Part shown: piece by piece, positions 7,717 to 16,360 of the stretch
Position numbering within the stretch: the first letter of the stretch is position 1
Layout of the letters: each line of letters begins with the position of its first letter
Origin: Bacteroidales bacterium
GTDB lineage: Bacteria; Bacteroidota; Bacteroidia; Bacteroidales; Marinilabiliaceae
DNA length: 64,000 nt
Reading direction: 5' to 3'
Assembly: GCA_017539645.1 (NCBI GenBank)
Contig: JAFYCM010000048.1
Coordinates: 1 to 64,000 of the forward strand
Notes under the pieces: generated by a model
Seen by the model: only the letters and a program-made list of their open reading frames with translations
The model's database searches: none
Told to the model about the DNA's origin: nothing
Translations under genes and position numbers: made by a program

Positions 7717-8883
7717 ATGGAAAAAACTTGGCGTTGGTTTGGAAAAAACGACAAAATCACTCTTCAGATGCTTCGACAGATAGGTGTTGAAGGCATCGTA
7801 ACAGCATTGCACGAAGTAAAAAATGGCGATGTATGGACCTACGAAGCCATAATGGATCTCAAGCGCTACATCGAACGCGCTGGCTTGCGCTGGTCGGTTG
7901 TAGAGAGTCTGCCAGTAATGGAATCGATAAAATATGGCGGACCAGACCGCGAGGAACTTATCGATAAATACATAGAGAGCCTCGAGAATCTTGGTAAAGC
8001 TGGCGTACGCACTGTATGCTACAACTTCATGCCTGTAATCGATTGGCTACGCACCGACCTCGAACACCCTTGGCCCGACGGATCAAGTTCACTCTATTTC
8101 AGCCGCACGGAGTTCGCCTTCTTCGATATATATATCCTGAAACGCGAAGGTGCCCGCGACGACTATTCGCCAGCCGAACTTGCTGTGGTTGACAACATGA
8201 ACGCTACAGCAACTCCTGCAATGCGTCAGAAGCTCATAGAGAATATTATCATAAAGACGCAAGGCTTCGTGAATGGCAACATCAGCGAAGAGGATAGCGA
8301 GCCTGTGAAGAAGTTCCGCGCTCTGCTTGCGCTCTACAAAGGCATCGACCGCAACGCTTTGCGCAACAATATGAAATATTGGCTCGAGCGCATCATGCCA
8401 GTTTGCGACAAGTGGGACATCAACATGTGCGTACACCCCGATGATCCTCCTTACCAAATGCTCGGATTGCCACGAATAGTGACTTGTGCCGAAGATATTC
8501 GTTGGTTCCTCAACGCTGTGCCTAATGTCCACAACGGTCTTACGTTCTGCGCTGGTTCGCTCTCGGCAGGACCTAAAAACGATGTGCCTGCTATGGCTCG
8601 CGAATTTGCCGACCGCACTCACTTTGTTCACCTTCGCAGCACGCAGGTTACGCCCGACGGCAACTTCATTGAAGCGCTCCACACTGGCGGTCGCGCTAAT
8701 GTACCAGAACTCGTTGATTTCTACGAGAACAACTGCCGCGCCGACCTTCCAATGCGTGTCGACCATGGTCGCCTAATGCTCGACGATGCCGACAAAGGCT
8801 ACAACGCTGGCTACTCGTTCCACGGCCGCATGTTTGCTCTCGCTCAGGTTGATGGCATGATGGCGATGGCTCATAGAAATTGA
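7717..8883 (+). CDS. uxuA: Mannonate dehydratase
   Basis: The 388-residue product matches UxuA in length (E. coli about 394) and motifs: WRWFGKND at the N terminus, the CVHPDDPP block (about 239-246), and HLRSTQVTPDGNFIEALH. It dehydrates D-mannonate to 2-keto-3-deoxygluconate in cytoplasmic glucuronate catabolism, using a divalent metal (family knowledge). The SDR gene starts 20 bp downstream, forming a two-gene operon for fructuronate reduction and mannonate dehydration. A clear promoter lies upstream. No kdgK, kdgA, uxaC or regulator is in the window. Confidence 0.95.
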   Translation: MEKTWRWFGKNDKITLQMLRQIGVEGIVTALHEVKNGDVWTYEAIMDLKRYIERAGLRWSVVESLPVMESIKYGGPDREELIDKYIESLENLGKAGVRTVCYNFMPVIDWLRTDLEHPWPDGSSSLYFSRTEFAFFDIYILKREGARDDYSPAELAVVDNMNATATPAMRQKLIENIIIKTQGFVNGNISEEDSEPVKKFRALLALYKGIDRNALRNNMKYWLERIMPVCDKWDINMCVHPDDPPYQMLGLPRIVTCAEDIRWFLNAVPNVHNGLTFCAGSLSAGPKNDVPAMAREFADRTHFVHLRSTQVTPDGNFIEALHTGGRANVPELVDFYENNCRADLPMRVDHGRLMLDDADKGYNAGYSFHGRMFALAQVDGMMAMAHRN

Positions 8884-8903
8884 AAATTGAAAATTGATAT
8901 AAA

Positions 8904-9707
8904 ATGAAACAACTCGAAGGAAAGGTAGCCATTGTAACAGGTGGTTCTGGTGTGCTCGGAAGCAACATCAGCAAAGGATTGCTGAAGGCTGGAGCTACTG
9001 TATTCATCATCGGTGCTCACCAAGAGAAAGTAGACAAAGCAATTGCCGAAATGAAGAGCCTCGGCAACGTTGAAGGTGCAGCTTGCGACGTGCTCGACAA
9101 GGCAAAACTCGAAAGCCTCTCAAACGAAATTGTGGCTAAACATGGTCACATAGATATTCTCGTCAACTGCGCTGGCGGCAACGTTCCGGGCGCTACAATC
9201 ATGGACGACCAATCGGTTTTCGACATGAAAGTAGAAGACCTTCAGAAGGTTATCGACCTTAACCTCTATGGCACAATCTATCCTTGCCTCGCTTTCGGCC
9301 GCGTGATGGCTAAGCAGAAGTTCGGCAACATCATCAACGTTTCGTCGATGGCGGCATACGATGCTCTTACGCGCGTTATGGGCTATGCCATTGCTAAAGA
9401 GGGCGTTATAGCTCTCACCAAATGGCTTGCACAAGAGATGGCAATAAAATATTCGGAGAAGATTCGCGTGAATGCTATCGCTCCGGGCTTCTTCATTGGC
9501 GAACAAAACCGCAAGGCTCTCCTCAACGACGACGGTTCGTACACCGAGCGCAGCCACAAGGTTATTGCCAAAACTCCTATGCGCCGTTTTGGCGACATTT
9601 CGGAACTCAACGGCATGGTTGTTCTCCTCTGCTCAGAAGAGGCATCGTTCATCACAGGCACCACCATTCCTATTGATGGCGGATTCTCAAGTTTCTCGGG
9701 TGTCTGA
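8904..9707 (+). CDS. SDR-family D-mannonate oxidoreductase (fructuronate reductase)
   Basis: This is a 267-residue classical short-chain dehydrogenase. The TGGSGVLG cofactor motif is at residues 12-19, NCAGGN near 89, SSMAAYDA near 147, and the catalytic YAIAK (about Tyr161, Lys165). The C-terminal PIDGGFS is the usual SDR end. Pairing with uxuA strongly suggests the NAD(P)H reduction of fructuronate to mannonate. This is the SDR-type enzyme seen in Bacillus and Bacteroidota, not a homologue of E. coli UxuB. I give no symbol because the name uxuB is used for two unrelated families. Confidence 0.85.
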   Translation: MKQLEGKVAIVTGGSGVLGSNISKGLLKAGATVFIIGAHQEKVDKAIAEMKSLGNVEGAACDVLDKAKLESLSNEIVAKHGHIDILVNCAGGNVPGATIMDDQSVFDMKVEDLQKVIDLNLYGTIYPCLAFGRVMAKQKFGNIINVSSMAAYDALTRVMGYAIAKEGVIALTKWLAQEMAIKYSEKIRVNAIAPGFFIGEQNRKALLNDDGSYTERSHKVIAKTPMRRFGDISELNGMVVLLCSEEASFITGTTIPIDGGFSSFSGV

Positions 9708-9736
9708 TGTATATAATAGTGTTATAACTTGAGTAA

Positions 9737-9778
9737 AGACCACGGGAGACTTTCGGGTTTTCCGTGGTTAATTATTAT
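9737..9778 (+). terminator. Hairpin after the hexuronate operon, CCACGG repeat
   Basis: ACCACGG (9739-9745) pairs with CCGTGGT (9762-9768) and is followed by TAATTATTATT, 30 bp after the SDR stop. The right half (TTTTCCGTGGTTA) is shared with the inverted-repeat element at 34673-34805, so this terminator may derive from that repeat. Confidence 0.55.
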
Positions 9779-9898
9779 TCTCGCACAGAGAAACACAGAT
9801 GACGCAGATATATAAGGATTTTCAAGATTATTAATCGGCGTGTATCTGTTCTAATCAGAGGAATCTGCATGCTAAATATTTCTGACAACATTATACCT

Positions 9899-10606
9899 AT
9901 GAGCATTCACTTCAAAACACATATTGCCACAATCCTCATACTTACGGCGGGAACCTTCAGTTGCCACGCCTCGTCGCTCGATACTTATCGTGCCTCACAT
10001 CAAGAAGAGTATGACAAAGCATATAGCATATATAAAACTACTCTTGAATATGCGCAAAACAATGGTTACGAAAATGCAGAATTCGTGCTTTCATTCGTAT
10101 TCCCAGAGATTATGCACTATTCGGCATATACGGACAAATTGGAAAGCCTATTTACGAACCTATGCTACTCGATGAGCGAATACATGCGAGGATATTCCAT
10201 CGGCTACTTTCAGATGAAGACAATCTTTGCCGAAACCGTAGAAGAGGAGATAGCAAAAAACGACTCGCTGAAAGCAAAATATCCACGAATAGATTTCGGT
10301 GCTAAACGCAAAACTATCGACGACCGCAAGAAACGCATCGAACGCATGCACAACCTCGACACAGCTCTCGACTACCTTTTCGCTTTCGTAGATATTTGCA
10401 TTCCTTGGTATGAGTTACAAAACGTAACTAATGCTGAAAAACTGAGGATTATAGCCACTGCATACAATGCTGGATTGACTAAGAATCGCGATATTACCAT
10501 AAAACGCACCATGCGCAACACATATCCAGCTGGTGCTGGCAACCCGAAATCGAAATGGAACTACGCTCAGCTATGTATTGATTTCTGGAATGAGCAGACG
10601 AAGTAA
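9899..10606 (+). CDS. Secreted lysozyme-like (SLT-fold) protein, divergent
   Basis: I prefer the ATG at 9899 (235 residues), which begins a signal peptide (MSIHFKTHIATILILTAGTFSCHA); an in-frame ATG at 9869 adds ten polar residues. Counted from 9869, three spaced motifs look like a lytic transglycosylase domain. They are a Glu in FVFPEIMHYSAY (Glu80, matching the catalytic xxES/PE position), SIGYFQMK (110-117, like GLMQI/GYFQI) and ATAYNAG (196-202, the YNAG motif). Spacing is plausible for a lysozyme-like fold. I infer a periplasmic muramidase or a degenerate relative. No neighbour explains it, and its 3' end is duplicated downstream. Confidence 0.65.
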   Translation: MSIHFKTHIATILILTAGTFSCHASSLDTYRASHQEEYDKAYSIYKTTLEYAQNNGYENAEFVLSFVFPEIMHYSAYTDKLESLFTNLCYSMSEYMRGYSIGYFQMKTIFAETVEEEIAKNDSLKAKYPRIDFGAKRKTIDDRKKRIERMHNLDTALDYLFAFVDICIPWYELQNVTNAEKLRIIATAYNAGLTKNRDITIKRTMRNTYPAGAGNPKSKWNYAQLCIDFWNEQTK

Positions 10607-10717
10607 TGAGTTACGAATTACGATAGTGTCTCGCACAGATAACACTGATTACGCAGATTATTTTTTACCTCATCATAATTATTCTATTTACTCTCACCCG
10701 ACTAAGGCGACATAAAA
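10553..10717 (+). repeat. 165-bp tandem duplication, unit 1
   Basis: This unit covers the last 18 codons of the lysozyme-like gene, its stop and the following spacer, ending in CACCCGACTAAGGCGACATAAA. Unit 2 (10718-10882) follows immediately with only a handful of substitutions. The offset between units is exactly 165 bases. Confidence 0.9.
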
Positions 10718-10882
10718 AAATGGAACTACGCACAGCTATGCATTGATTTCTGGAATGAGCAGACAAAGTAATGAGTTACGAATTACGATAATGTTTCGCA
10801 CAGATAACACTGATTGCGCAGATTATTTTTTACCTCATCATAATTATTCTATTTACTCTCACCCGACTAAGGCGACATAAAA
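10718..10882 (+). repeat. 165-bp tandem duplication, unit 2
   Basis: A direct copy of 10553-10717, including a second, now silent copy of the gene's C-terminal codons (WNYAQLCIDFWNEQTK) followed by TAA. Several differences are synonymous-type (CTC to ACA, TGT to TGC, ACG to ACA), so the copy is old enough to have diverged slightly. Confidence 0.9.
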
Positions 10883-10921
10883 AGTTACCAATCTGTATTA
10901 TCTTGCGTTTTGTGTGTGAAT
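10876..10921. repeat. Dispersed GTTACCAATCTG tail repeat, copy 2
   Basis: ACATAAAAAGTTACCAATCTG follows the second 165-bp unit, matching 3172-3220 and 32881-32930. The 3' half (TATTATCTTGCGTTTTGTGTG) is more diverged than in the other copies. Confidence 0.55.
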
Positions 10922-10936
10922 TAAGTCAACATAAAT

Positions 10937-11371
10937 ATGAAATTCAGCTTAGAAACGACGAAAACAAGAGAAGAGGTTGTTCGACTACTAAAGAGTAAAA
11001 CCTCATCGAAGAAGATATTCTGGTGCTCTCGCTCATCTGAGGGAAACGATTTTTATGGCGAAGTAAATAATGATTCCTTCAAAATTCGGCGAATCATTTG
11101 GTACAGAAATTCATTCCAACCTATAATTAGAGGCAACATTGTAGAACTTACGAGTGGCACAAGAGTGGAAACAACTATGAGACCTCATTGGTTCATTTTA
11201 GCGTTTACTGTCATATTGCTCTACTTCTTATTCACCACGTTCGAACCGCTTGCCAATGGAGACTATGTTCCATTCGTAATACTTACCGCTTTCTTGTTGT
11301 TTGCTTACGCACCATATAGAATAGAATGCCTTATAGCTAAGAAAAAGTTAGTCTCTTTATTGTCAGAATAG
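10937..11371 (+). CDS. Small membrane protein of unknown function
   Basis: The 144-residue product has a soluble N-terminal part (about 1-80, with SFKIRRIIWYRNSFQPIIRG and a Thr/Arg-rich segment) and two C-terminal membrane helices (HWFILAFTVILLYFLFTTF and VPFVILTAFLLFAYAP), closing in a short basic tail. This layout is seen in small Bacteroidota membrane proteins, but I recognise no family. It lies between the lysozyme-like gene and the CotH lipoprotein gene, 50 bp before the latter. Confidence 0.65.
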   Translation: MKFSLETTKTREEVVRLLKSKTSSKKIFWCSRSSEGNDFYGEVNNDSFKIRRIIWYRNSFQPIIRGNIVELTSGTRVETTMRPHWFILAFTVILLYFLFTTFEPLANGDYVPFVILTAFLLFAYAPYRIECLIAKKKLVSLLSE

Positions 11372-11421
11372 AAACATCAACATAACCATTTACAAACCAA
11401 AAACTTACCATTCTGAAAGAA

Positions 11422-13287
11422 ATGAAAAATCTAAACCTTTTACTATGCTGCGTAAGCTTGCTGGGCATTGCTGCTTGCAACTCCAACGATGACGACGTCA
11501 TACCATCGGCAAGCGAAGAAACATCGCAAGAGTTACCGACAGAAACTCCAGAAGATGCCGACAAAACGCCTTTCTCTCTCTCGCATGAATTTGGCGTGTA
11601 TGCAAGCGCTATAACCCTAAAAATAGGAAAAGCCAATCCAAGCAATATTGTCTATTACTGCACCGATGGAAGTCTTGCCACAACCAAATCGCAAATTTTC
11701 CCAGAGGCTGGCCTCGACATACGCAGCAGCACCTCAGCTAACAATTACATACTTACACCTAAAGTTATAAGCTACGATGGCGGCTGGTATAATTACGGAT
11801 ATGTAGACAAAGGCGTTTGTATCAGTTTTTTGGAGATGTCGCAAGCGGGCGACACGATAGATCAACGCCGTGGCACATACATAGTTAACTCATCGATTGC
11901 CCAAAGCAACATACCCGTTGTTTGCCTCAGCGCACCTATTTCCGATTGGCTCGGAAAAGACTACAATAGCGGACTTTACAACACCTACCCCGACATCGAT
12001 AATGACAAGAAATATCGTGGCTGGCTTGAGTTTTACGACCTCAAAAGCGGCGAACAATTTTCGCTCAACACTCAGATGAAACGCGGTGGCAATTGGACCC
12101 GCAAAATGCCGTGCAGAACCATAAACCTCAACTTCAACAAAAACGAATTCGGCGACAAAAACGCTATCCCTACACTCGATATTTTCGACAACCATGAACG
12201 CATGGACGGCAACGGCACTACGGCTGGCGACATAAACAGATTTCGTCTGCACTCGGGCGGAAATGCTTGCTTCAGTTCAATAATTTCCGATGCTTTCGTA
12301 CACAAACTCGTTGGCAATCGCACCAATGTGTCTACCACTGCGTGGCGCCCTTGCTTGCTATACCTCAACGCCGAATATTGGGGATTATATCAGATGCGCG
12401 AACACTACTGCGACGAATATTTCAAAACAAACTACGGTGTGAAGAAAAGCGAAGTCATGTACGTAGATAAAGTATATTCGGGCAAAGCGACCGATGCCGC
12501 CTACTCGCGCTACAGATTCGAAATAAAAGATGGCGACGAAGCCGAAGTGCTTGCTGCTCTCGACGACCTTTTCCAATTTCTGGGCTACGACTATAAAAAA
12601 GCTCCTACAACTCAAGCTAAATATTGGGACACAAGTGGTTGGGAACTTACTGGCGCTGGCACAAAATACGCTGAGTTTTGCGAGCGCGTCGATGTAGCAA
12701 GCCTCATAGATTTGATTCTCATTCAGGGCTACTGCGCTAACTGGGATTTTATGTATAACAATCTACGTATGTGGCGCACTCGCTCTGTTGACCCTTCTAA
12801 CCCATACGCCGATGGCAAATGGCGATTCTGCTTGCAAGATGTCGATTTTGCCTTCGAAGATGCCACCGCCGACAATGAGCTCAAAGCCGACGATGGCACT
12901 ATGGGTGATGGCCTTTGGAATTCGCATCAACTTAGCTACCTCGACTACTATGCTGGCAACGCTTATCTCAACAATGGCTCCGTTACTGGCTATTTGAAAC
13001 CTTATAACTATTTGATACTATACCTACCAATGCAAAACCCTGAATTCAAAGCATTGGTAAAGGAGCGAGCAGAATATATACAAAACCTATTCAACACAAG
13101 CGACTGCGAATCGCTTTGGAACGAGATGATAAACGAAATTGATCCATACGTACGCGACCGCGCTACACGCTGGGGTGGATACTGGAACTACAACACGTGG
13201 AAAAACGACCTTAACTATCGTCTGTGGCGCATACAAAATCGTCATACCTACTTCATGGCACAAGTGAAAAAGGCTTTCGGAATATAA
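11422..13287 (+). CDS. CotH-kinase-family surface lipoprotein
   Basis: This is a 621-residue lipoprotein: signal peptide with lipobox Cys19 (LGIAAC), then NSNDDD, which fits an export signal to the cell surface. Residues of about 50-130 (YYCTDGS...) resemble the chitobiase C-terminal-like beta domain often found in front of CotH. The CotH domain follows, with RFRLHSGGN, LYLNAEYWGLYQMREHYCDEYF and WRFCLQDVDFAFED, the last matching the conserved DxDW/F-like acidic motif. CotH members are atypical protein kinases in spore formers (family knowledge); in Bacteroidota the role is unknown and often linked to surface or polysaccharide-related loci. The gene is followed 40 bp later by the serine dehydratase gene. 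Confidence 0.85.
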   Translation: MKNLNLLLCCVSLLGIAACNSNDDDVIPSASEETSQELPTETPEDADKTPFSLSHEFGVYASAITLKIGKANPSNIVYYCTDGSLATTKSQIFPEAGLDIRSSTSANNYILTPKVISYDGGWYNYGYVDKGVCISFLEMSQAGDTIDQRRGTYIVNSSIAQSNIPVVCLSAPISDWLGKDYNSGLYNTYPDIDNDKKYRGWLEFYDLKSGEQFSLNTQMKRGGNWTRKMPCRTINLNFNKNEFGDKNAIPTLDIFDNHERMDGNGTTAGDINRFRLHSGGNACFSSIISDAFVHKLVGNRTNVSTTAWRPCLLYLNAEYWGLYQMREHYCDEYFKTNYGVKKSEVMYVDKVYSGKATDAAYSRYRFEIKDGDEAEVLAALDDLFQFLGYDYKKAPTTQAKYWDTSGWELTGAGTKYAEFCERVDVASLIDLILIQGYCANWDFMYNNLRMWRTRSVDPSNPYADGKWRFCLQDVDFAFEDATADNELKADDGTMGDGLWNSHQLSYLDYYAGNAYLNNGSVTGYLKPYNYLILYLPMQNPEFKALVKERAEYIQNLFNTSDCESLWNEMINEIDPYVRDRATRWGGYWNYNTWKNDLNYRLWRIQNRHTYFMAQVKKAFGI

Positions 13288-13327
13288 TGCCTGCTCGTAA
13301 CTATTAGACATTCTTAGTAATATCTCT

Positions 13328-14533
13328 ATGAAATCGCTCAAAGAACTCTACAGAATTGGCATCGGACCATCGTCGAGCCATACTATGGGACCGCACCGCG
13401 CTGCCGAAATTTTCTCGGAACGCAATGCTCACTCGGCGGCTTATGAAGTGACACTCTATGGCAGTCTCGCTGCTACGGGACGCGGTCACATGACAGACAA
13501 AACCATCTTGGACGTGCTTCAACCCATTGCACCCACCAACATAATTTGGCACCCCGACATTGTGCTGCCCTTTCATACCAATGGCATGAAGTTTCGCGCC
13601 ATTGCTGCCAACGGCTCTACTGCCGACGAATGGACGGTATATAGCATTGGCGGTGGTGCTTTGGCCGAAGCCGATGGCTCGGACACCTCCTCGCCCGACG
13701 TATATAGCCTCAACACCATTGCCGACATCATGCAGTGGTGCGCCAAGACGGGTCATTCGTTTTGGGAATATGTAGACGAATGCTAAGGCAGCGACATTTG
13801 GAACTACCTTGCCGAGGTGTGGCAGACGATGAAAAACGCCGTCACTCGCGGACTCGACCAAGAGGGTGTACTGCCTGGACCGATGCACCTGCGCCGTAAG
13901 GCTGCTACCTACAACATAAAAGCCAAGGGCTACCAAGACAACCTGCGCAACCGCGGACTGGTATTCTCATACGCTTTAGCGGTGAGCGAAGAGAATGCTT
14001 CGGGCGGCAAGATTGTAACGGCGCCTACTTGCGGTTCGTGTGGCGTATTGCCTGCCGTGCTTTTCCACTTGCAGAAGAGTAAAGATTTTAGCGACACGCG
14101 CATCATTCGCGCCATTGCCACAGCAGGTCTGTTTGGCAACGCTGTTAAGCAGAATGCCTCTATCTCTGGCGCCGAGGTGGGTTGTCAGGGCGAGGTCGGT
14201 GTGGCATGTGCCATGGCTGCAGCCGCTGCCAATCAGCTGTTTGGTGGAAGCATTACGCAGATAGAATATGCTGCCGAAATGGGTCTTGAGCATCACCTCG
14301 GCATGACGTGCGACCCAGTGTGCGGCATGGTACAGATTCCGTGCATCGAGCGCAATGCCATGGCCGCCGTGCGCGCTCTCGATGCCAATATCTACTCCAC
14401 ATTCTCCGATGGCCGCCACAGCGTCTCGTTCGACAAAGTTGTGGAAGTGATGAAGCAGACCGGCCACGATATTCCATCGCTCTACAAAGAGACCAGCGAA
14501 GGCGGCTTAGCCACAAACTATAGTTTCGAATAA
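13328..14533 (+). pseudogene. sdaA: L-serine ammonia-lyase (Fe-S), interrupted by an in-frame TAA
   Basis: The frame reads from MKSLKELYRIGIGPSSSHTMGPHRAA (13328) to a TAA at 13784-13786, then continues in the same frame (GSDIWNYLAEVWQTMKNAV...) to a normal stop at 14531-14533. Joined, it would be about 401 residues, the usual length of the single-chain iron-sulfur L-serine dehydratase that deaminates serine to pyruvate. Everything else is intact: SSSHTMGP, PTCGSCGVLPA, SGAEVGCQGEVG and TCDPVCGMVQIPC, including the cluster Cys residues. The break falls in the junction between the beta and alpha domains, so two separate polypeptides (restart at the GTG 13817) are conceivable. A one-base substitution or a sequencing error is the simplest explanation. 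Confidence 0.85.
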
Positions 14534-14600
14534 GTATCAAGAGATACTTCGTTTAAGCAAAAAACAAAAGACAGATGCATTCCTGCAACTGTCTTTGTAT
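14531..14600 (+). terminator. Two hairpins after the serine dehydratase gene
   Basis: AAGTATC/GATACTT (14532-14549) overlaps the stop codon, and AAAGACAG/CTGTCTTT (14567-14597) follows. Neither has a long T-run, so termination is plausible but not certain. Confidence 0.5.
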
Positions 14601-14610
14601 ATGTTGTTAT

Positions 14611-14700
14611 ATCCGTTCGAGTGGATTTGTATTCCCAGTTATTGAACAGCGGATTAGAAATCCACATCTCACAAACGGCAGATTGCAAATCCGCCTGAAC
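14611..14700. repeat. Dispersed GCAAATCCGCCTGAAC repeat, long copy
   Basis: GTGGATTTGTATTCCC, then GCGGATTAGAAATCCAC, then GATTGCAAATCCGCCTGAAC. The order and spacing match the copy at 51905-51989. Several GGATT/AATCC pairs give nested hairpins. Confidence 0.8.
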
Positions 14701-14755
14701 ACCTTGTATTGGGGTATTCATCCTTATTTGTTCTGCAAATTAATATACTACTGAC

Positions 14756-16213
14756 TTAATCTTTCACTAATCGTACCGATAGATCCATGGCCATATTATT
14801 TTCTGCTGAATAAACTCGCGCTATTCCATTTGATTCGGAAGTAAGAAATCTATTCGGACCATCTGACACATAATATCCTGTATATGTGAACCTATACTCG
14901 ACTACACGATTCTCAATATCATCATTGTCATAGCTAGATAAAGGCTTAGCATTGAAGATTGCGCCAGCACCTATACTTTGTTCTACAGAGTCGTTCCGTG
15001 CACACGTCTCCCATCCATACAGTGATGACAATTTGGCTTTTATGTGTTGATTACTGCCAACATATATATCAGAGTTAAATTGCCCGTATGATGCAGAACA
15101 CCATGTACCAAAATTTGAGTAAACCATATACCATGGATCGTCTTTCCCAAAGTGCAAATCTGATACTACTCCATACAGAGCTTCTAAGTCCAACCAATCT
15201 TGCTCGGTTGCTACGTGAAAACCTTCTGGAATGCTCAAGTTCTTATATTCAGGATGATGATTCCTCTTAGCTGACTCCGCCTGTTCCTCATTATAACAGA
15301 AACAAGATGGATAATCGTACGCAGCTGCATTTGTATCGTAGATATTTACAGATACTTCTTTTTTTTCATACTCACCATTCCAATACGTATAGTACGTCTT
15401 TGCCCTATAGTCATCAATAGTCCATACTTTATCGCCAATCATTGCAAGACGATAGACATTGAACTCATGGTCTTTTACTACATCTTGTGTATTGATGATG
15501 ATGTCCTGCACTTCTTGCGGAAATTCAAAAGTCTTGTCACCTACGGCTACTGTAATAGTGAACTTATATGTGTAGATGATTGGTTCGCAGTATACAGCTT
15601 TCGCATCGTCCCACCAATGTGTGTATGCAGCATTAGTTGGAGCACTTGCATTGCCCAACTTGAACTTGTATGAATGTTGACCTTTCTTGATAGCTATATT
15701 ATCCTCATGAGGATAGCCTTCAATATTTGGCGTTACACTGATTGTTGTTGCTTGCATATAATCGCCAGCGACACCCCAATCTAACGTGGTCGACCATTCG
15801 CCATTGCCATTCACAGTTTTGGCAACAACTGGTGGCACACAATAGAATGTGTAAATCTCCGAAGCCTGACCACAAGCGCCAGAAGCCTTGTCGTAAGGTA
15901 TGACTTGACAGAAGTATTGGTTGTAGGGCTTTAGTGTGATAGTATCACTCAAAGAATTGCACTCAACCATGTTTTCGGCGTCAGTTCCCAAGAGAATTCT
16001 GTCTGCAAGTTCTTCAACATTTGTAGCACTAACAACACCATGAGACCATAGCCTAACTATAGTGTCGGTAACTACGTCTCCACTCTTGAAATCCCAATTA
16101 TCACCAATTATAAGTTCTGGAATGCCTTCAAACGAGGGCTTTAGTTCCAACTCCTTTTCGCAGCTGCTGAATACTACAACTACCAATACCAAAAGCGTAA
16201 AAATTCTATTCAT
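14756..16213 (-). CDS. FISUMP-domain lipoprotein
   Basis: The 485-residue product has a lipobox at Cys18 (VVFSSC). Residues of about 25-250 form Ig/fibronectin-like segments (YNQYFCQVIPYDKASG, TTISVTPNIEGYPHEDN). The C-terminal third contains the Fibrobacter succinogenes major paralogous (FISUMP) pattern: IGDKVWTIDDYRAKTYYT, then LSIPEGFHVATEQDWLDLEALYG, ending with SVRLVKD. It is a clear paralogue of the 456-residue protein at 31292-32662, sharing the segment order and the VVKDHEFNVYRLAMIGDKVW/VRDHEFNVYRVQKIGTQTW block. FISUMP proteins are secreted or surface proteins without known activity. Confidence 0.82.
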   Translation of the reverse strand: MNRIFTLLVLVVVVFSSCEKELELKPSFEGIPELIIGDNWDFKSGDVVTDTIVRLWSHGVVSATNVEELADRILLGTDAENMVECNSLSDTITLKPYNQYFCQVIPYDKASGACGQASEIYTFYCVPPVVAKTVNGNGEWSTTLDWGVAGDYMQATTISVTPNIEGYPHEDNIAIKKGQHSYKFKLGNASAPTNAAYTHWWDDAKAVYCEPIIYTYKFTITVAVGDKTFEFPQEVQDIIINTQDVVKDHEFNVYRLAMIGDKVWTIDDYRAKTYYTYWNGEYEKKEVSVNIYDTNAAAYDYPSCFCYNEEQAESAKRNHHPEYKNLSIPEGFHVATEQDWLDLEALYGVVSDLHFGKDDPWYMVYSNFGTWCSASYGQFNSDIYVGSNQHIKAKLSSLYGWETCARNDSVEQSIGAGAIFNAKPLSSYDNDDIENRVVEYRFTYTGYYVSDGPNRFLTSESNGIARVYSAENNMAMDLSVRLVKD

Positions 16214-16360
16214 CTGATTACTGTTAATTATTTTTTTGTATGATACATTAATTCTATACTTACTTACTTGTCACTATGCCTTTGCCTGGCAATACATACT
16301 TGATGTAGCATGGGGCAAACCGCTAGGCCAATCTGATAAAATCACAAATCCACCTAAGTA

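Noticed and set aside
8089-8766. 225-codon minus-strand frame opposite uxuA
   Set aside because: The plus strand encodes a well-conserved mannonate dehydratase; the opposite frame has no motif.
13304-13936. 210-codon minus-strand frame opposite the serine dehydratase gene
   Set aside because: It is the shadow of a GC-richer conserved gene on the plus strand and has no family features.
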